From positions 6,286,001-6,350,000 of the forward strand of contig OU015664.1 in NCBI GenBank assembly GCA_907165275.2: a stretch of DNA of 64,000 nucleotides, given 5' to 3'. This DNA is from Zygaena filipendulae (lineage: Eukaryota; Arthropoda; Insecta; Lepidoptera; Zygaenidae). The notes below the pieces were generated by a model that had not been told where the DNA came from, made no database searches, and saw only the letters and a list, made by a program, of their open reading frames with translations. The translations under genes were made by a program, and so were the position numbers. Shown here one piece after another: positions 62,925 through 64,000 of the stretch (positions are counted from its first letter, which is position 1; the number at the start of each line of letters is the position of its first letter).

Positions 62925-63345
62925 GGCGCGCAAACACGCGAGCCGAGCCTGGCTCCGCTCGCGATTCAGCGCGCCACGAGCTGTTTAAGCAACTACGCTC
63001 GGCGCGGCTCGGCAAAGTTCGCACGATCCATCACTTGTCGGCTTTTTTGACACGGATCAATGGCGCGCGCACCATCTTCGGCTTGTGTTAATATGCACCG
63101 TCTAAACAGATGGTATCTACAGAGCGCGCGACGAAGGAAGACCCATGTGTGCCGCATCTCCAGGGACGACTCGGCTCGCGTAGGATCGTGCCTTTGATTA
63201 TATGGGACTATTTAATCAAAGGATCGTGCTACCCCGCGTCGTTTAAACGAGAATGCTTGCGTCCGAATTAAGCCGAGCTGCGCCTACACGGATGGTTCAG
63301 CGCGGTGCGACTCGTGTTACAGTGGGCCGTTCAACCGCACCTTAC
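62925..63345. other. GC-rich patch in the LRRC58-like intron
   Basis: CpG-dense DNA with words such as GCTCGGCGCGGCTCGGC lies 50-470 bases upstream of exon 2. A short inverted word, TTTGATTATA/TTTAATCAAA near 63195-63222, is embedded in it. No coding frame matches the LRR protein. It could be a regulatory island, a GC-rich MITE or an alternative first exon. Confidence 0.3.
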
Positions 63346-63393
63346 GCGCCTATTTTAAATGGTAGCAAAAATGGTGTTCCTATTCTTTTATAG

Positions 63394-63610
63394 TTTGCAG
63401 ATACTATCGGTGGGAGGCAATCAAATAACGGAGGTGCCAGAGTCAGTCGGCCGTTTGATTGGCTTGCAAGCTCTAGTGTTAAGCGATAACCTCATAGAAC
63501 AGCTCCCAGCTAGCATAGCCGACTTGAAGCAACTGCGCTCGTTGCTGCTGCATAGGAATCGGCTGCGGACACTGCCAACACAGATCATCAAACTGAAATA
63601 CCTAACAGAG
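63394..63610 (+). CDS. Lrrc58: LRRC58-like leucine-rich repeat protein, exon 2
   Basis: The acceptor CTTTTATAG precedes T, which completes a Ser codon with the AG of exon 1 and gives KLSSLQILSVGGNQITEVPE. The apparent acceptor seven bases later (TTTGCAG) would break the frame. The exon has 72 codons and ends ACAGAG before GTAGGT at phase 0. It adds repeats ALVLSDNLIEQLPAS and SLLLHRNRLRTLPT. The LRRC58 signature that normally follows (a NPLVVRF-type segment) must be in the next exon, beyond the right edge. Confidence 0.85.
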
Positions 63611-64000
63611 GTAGGTTCAGATCATAGAGTAATTTATAAATGGTTCAGATTCTACACGGTGAAATTTACTATGGACGCATTTTACTAACAATAAGTACCT
63701 ATTAACAATTTTGCTATGGCAATGCCTGTCATTTCCATAGTAATATAATATTCTCAATAGTGCATTAAAGACGGGCTCTAAAATGCTTCCATAGTTTTCA
63801 ATACGAGAATTTCACCGTGTAGGTAGGTCCTGCACACACCTGCAAGCACGTCGTTTCTGGATTGAGAATAGCCAAACAATTACATTGTTTGGTCCGTTTT
63901 GGTAATTGGTTTTCGTAATTACTAAAAATAAACGACCTTTACACTTAGGTATACTTATAGATAGCAGTGCCGCGGCTGTGTGTGAAACCAATTAAAGGGC

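Larger units (their letters stand above)
54051..63393 (+). other. Lrrc58: LRRC58-like intron 1 (9.3 kb)
   Basis: Contains family A, B, D and E repeats, a 30-base poly(A) run at 54491-54520, and a GC-rich patch near its 3' end. Stretches 56.1-57.4, 57.55-58.3 and 60.2-61.0 kb have no recognised gene or repeat. Confidence 0.5.

Overview
The window looks like AT-rich insect nuclear DNA, most likely from a moth or butterfly. Three spliced genes are recognised by protein similarity from memory, and a dense layer of interspersed repeats typical of Lepidoptera lies around them (ends such as CTAGCTGTGCCCCGCGGTTT, many foldback elements, 5'-truncated non-LTR retrotransposons). No bacterial, phage or CRISPR features were seen. 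Genes have short exons and long introns, so only splice-aware reading recovers them.

Layout. (1) 1-814, minus strand: the first three coding exons of Vps39 (HOPS/lysosomal tethering subunit); the gene runs off the left edge. (2) 2349-2954, plus strand: a two-exon degenerate THAP-like zinc-finger remnant. (3) 3.0-8.2 kb: a TIR element, a foldback element and then about 3.4 kb without obvious repeats that may be the long 3' UTR of the next gene. (4) 8231-47131, minus strand: shaggy/GSK-3 (sgg), ten coding exons over 38.9 kb. The model gives 451 residues and keeps the kinase catalytic residues and the Ser9 inhibitory site. It has a 63-nt cassette exon, one GC-AG intron and a short GC-rich last exon. 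Its 19-kb first intron holds a CpG-rich island that may be an alternative first exon, and a nearly intact but 5'-truncated RNase H-bearing non-LTR retrotransposon. (5) 47.1-53.5 kb: intergenic space between two divergent genes, full of repeats, including a foldback element with a reverse-transcriptase fragment in its middle. (6) 53560-64000, plus strand: the first two coding exons of an LRRC58-like leucine-rich repeat protein separated by a 9.3-kb intron; the gene runs off the right edge.

The three genes are not an operon-like unit. sgg and the LRRC58-like gene are head to head about 6.4 kb apart. The more unusual content is structural: a roughly 570-bp near-perfect palindrome inside an sgg intron, a retrotransposon fragment inside a MITE, mini-palindromes made of only two terminal repeats, and a 22-bp motif scattered at several sites. 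Exon boundaries were read by hand from splice motifs and frame continuity. No alignment or expression data were available.
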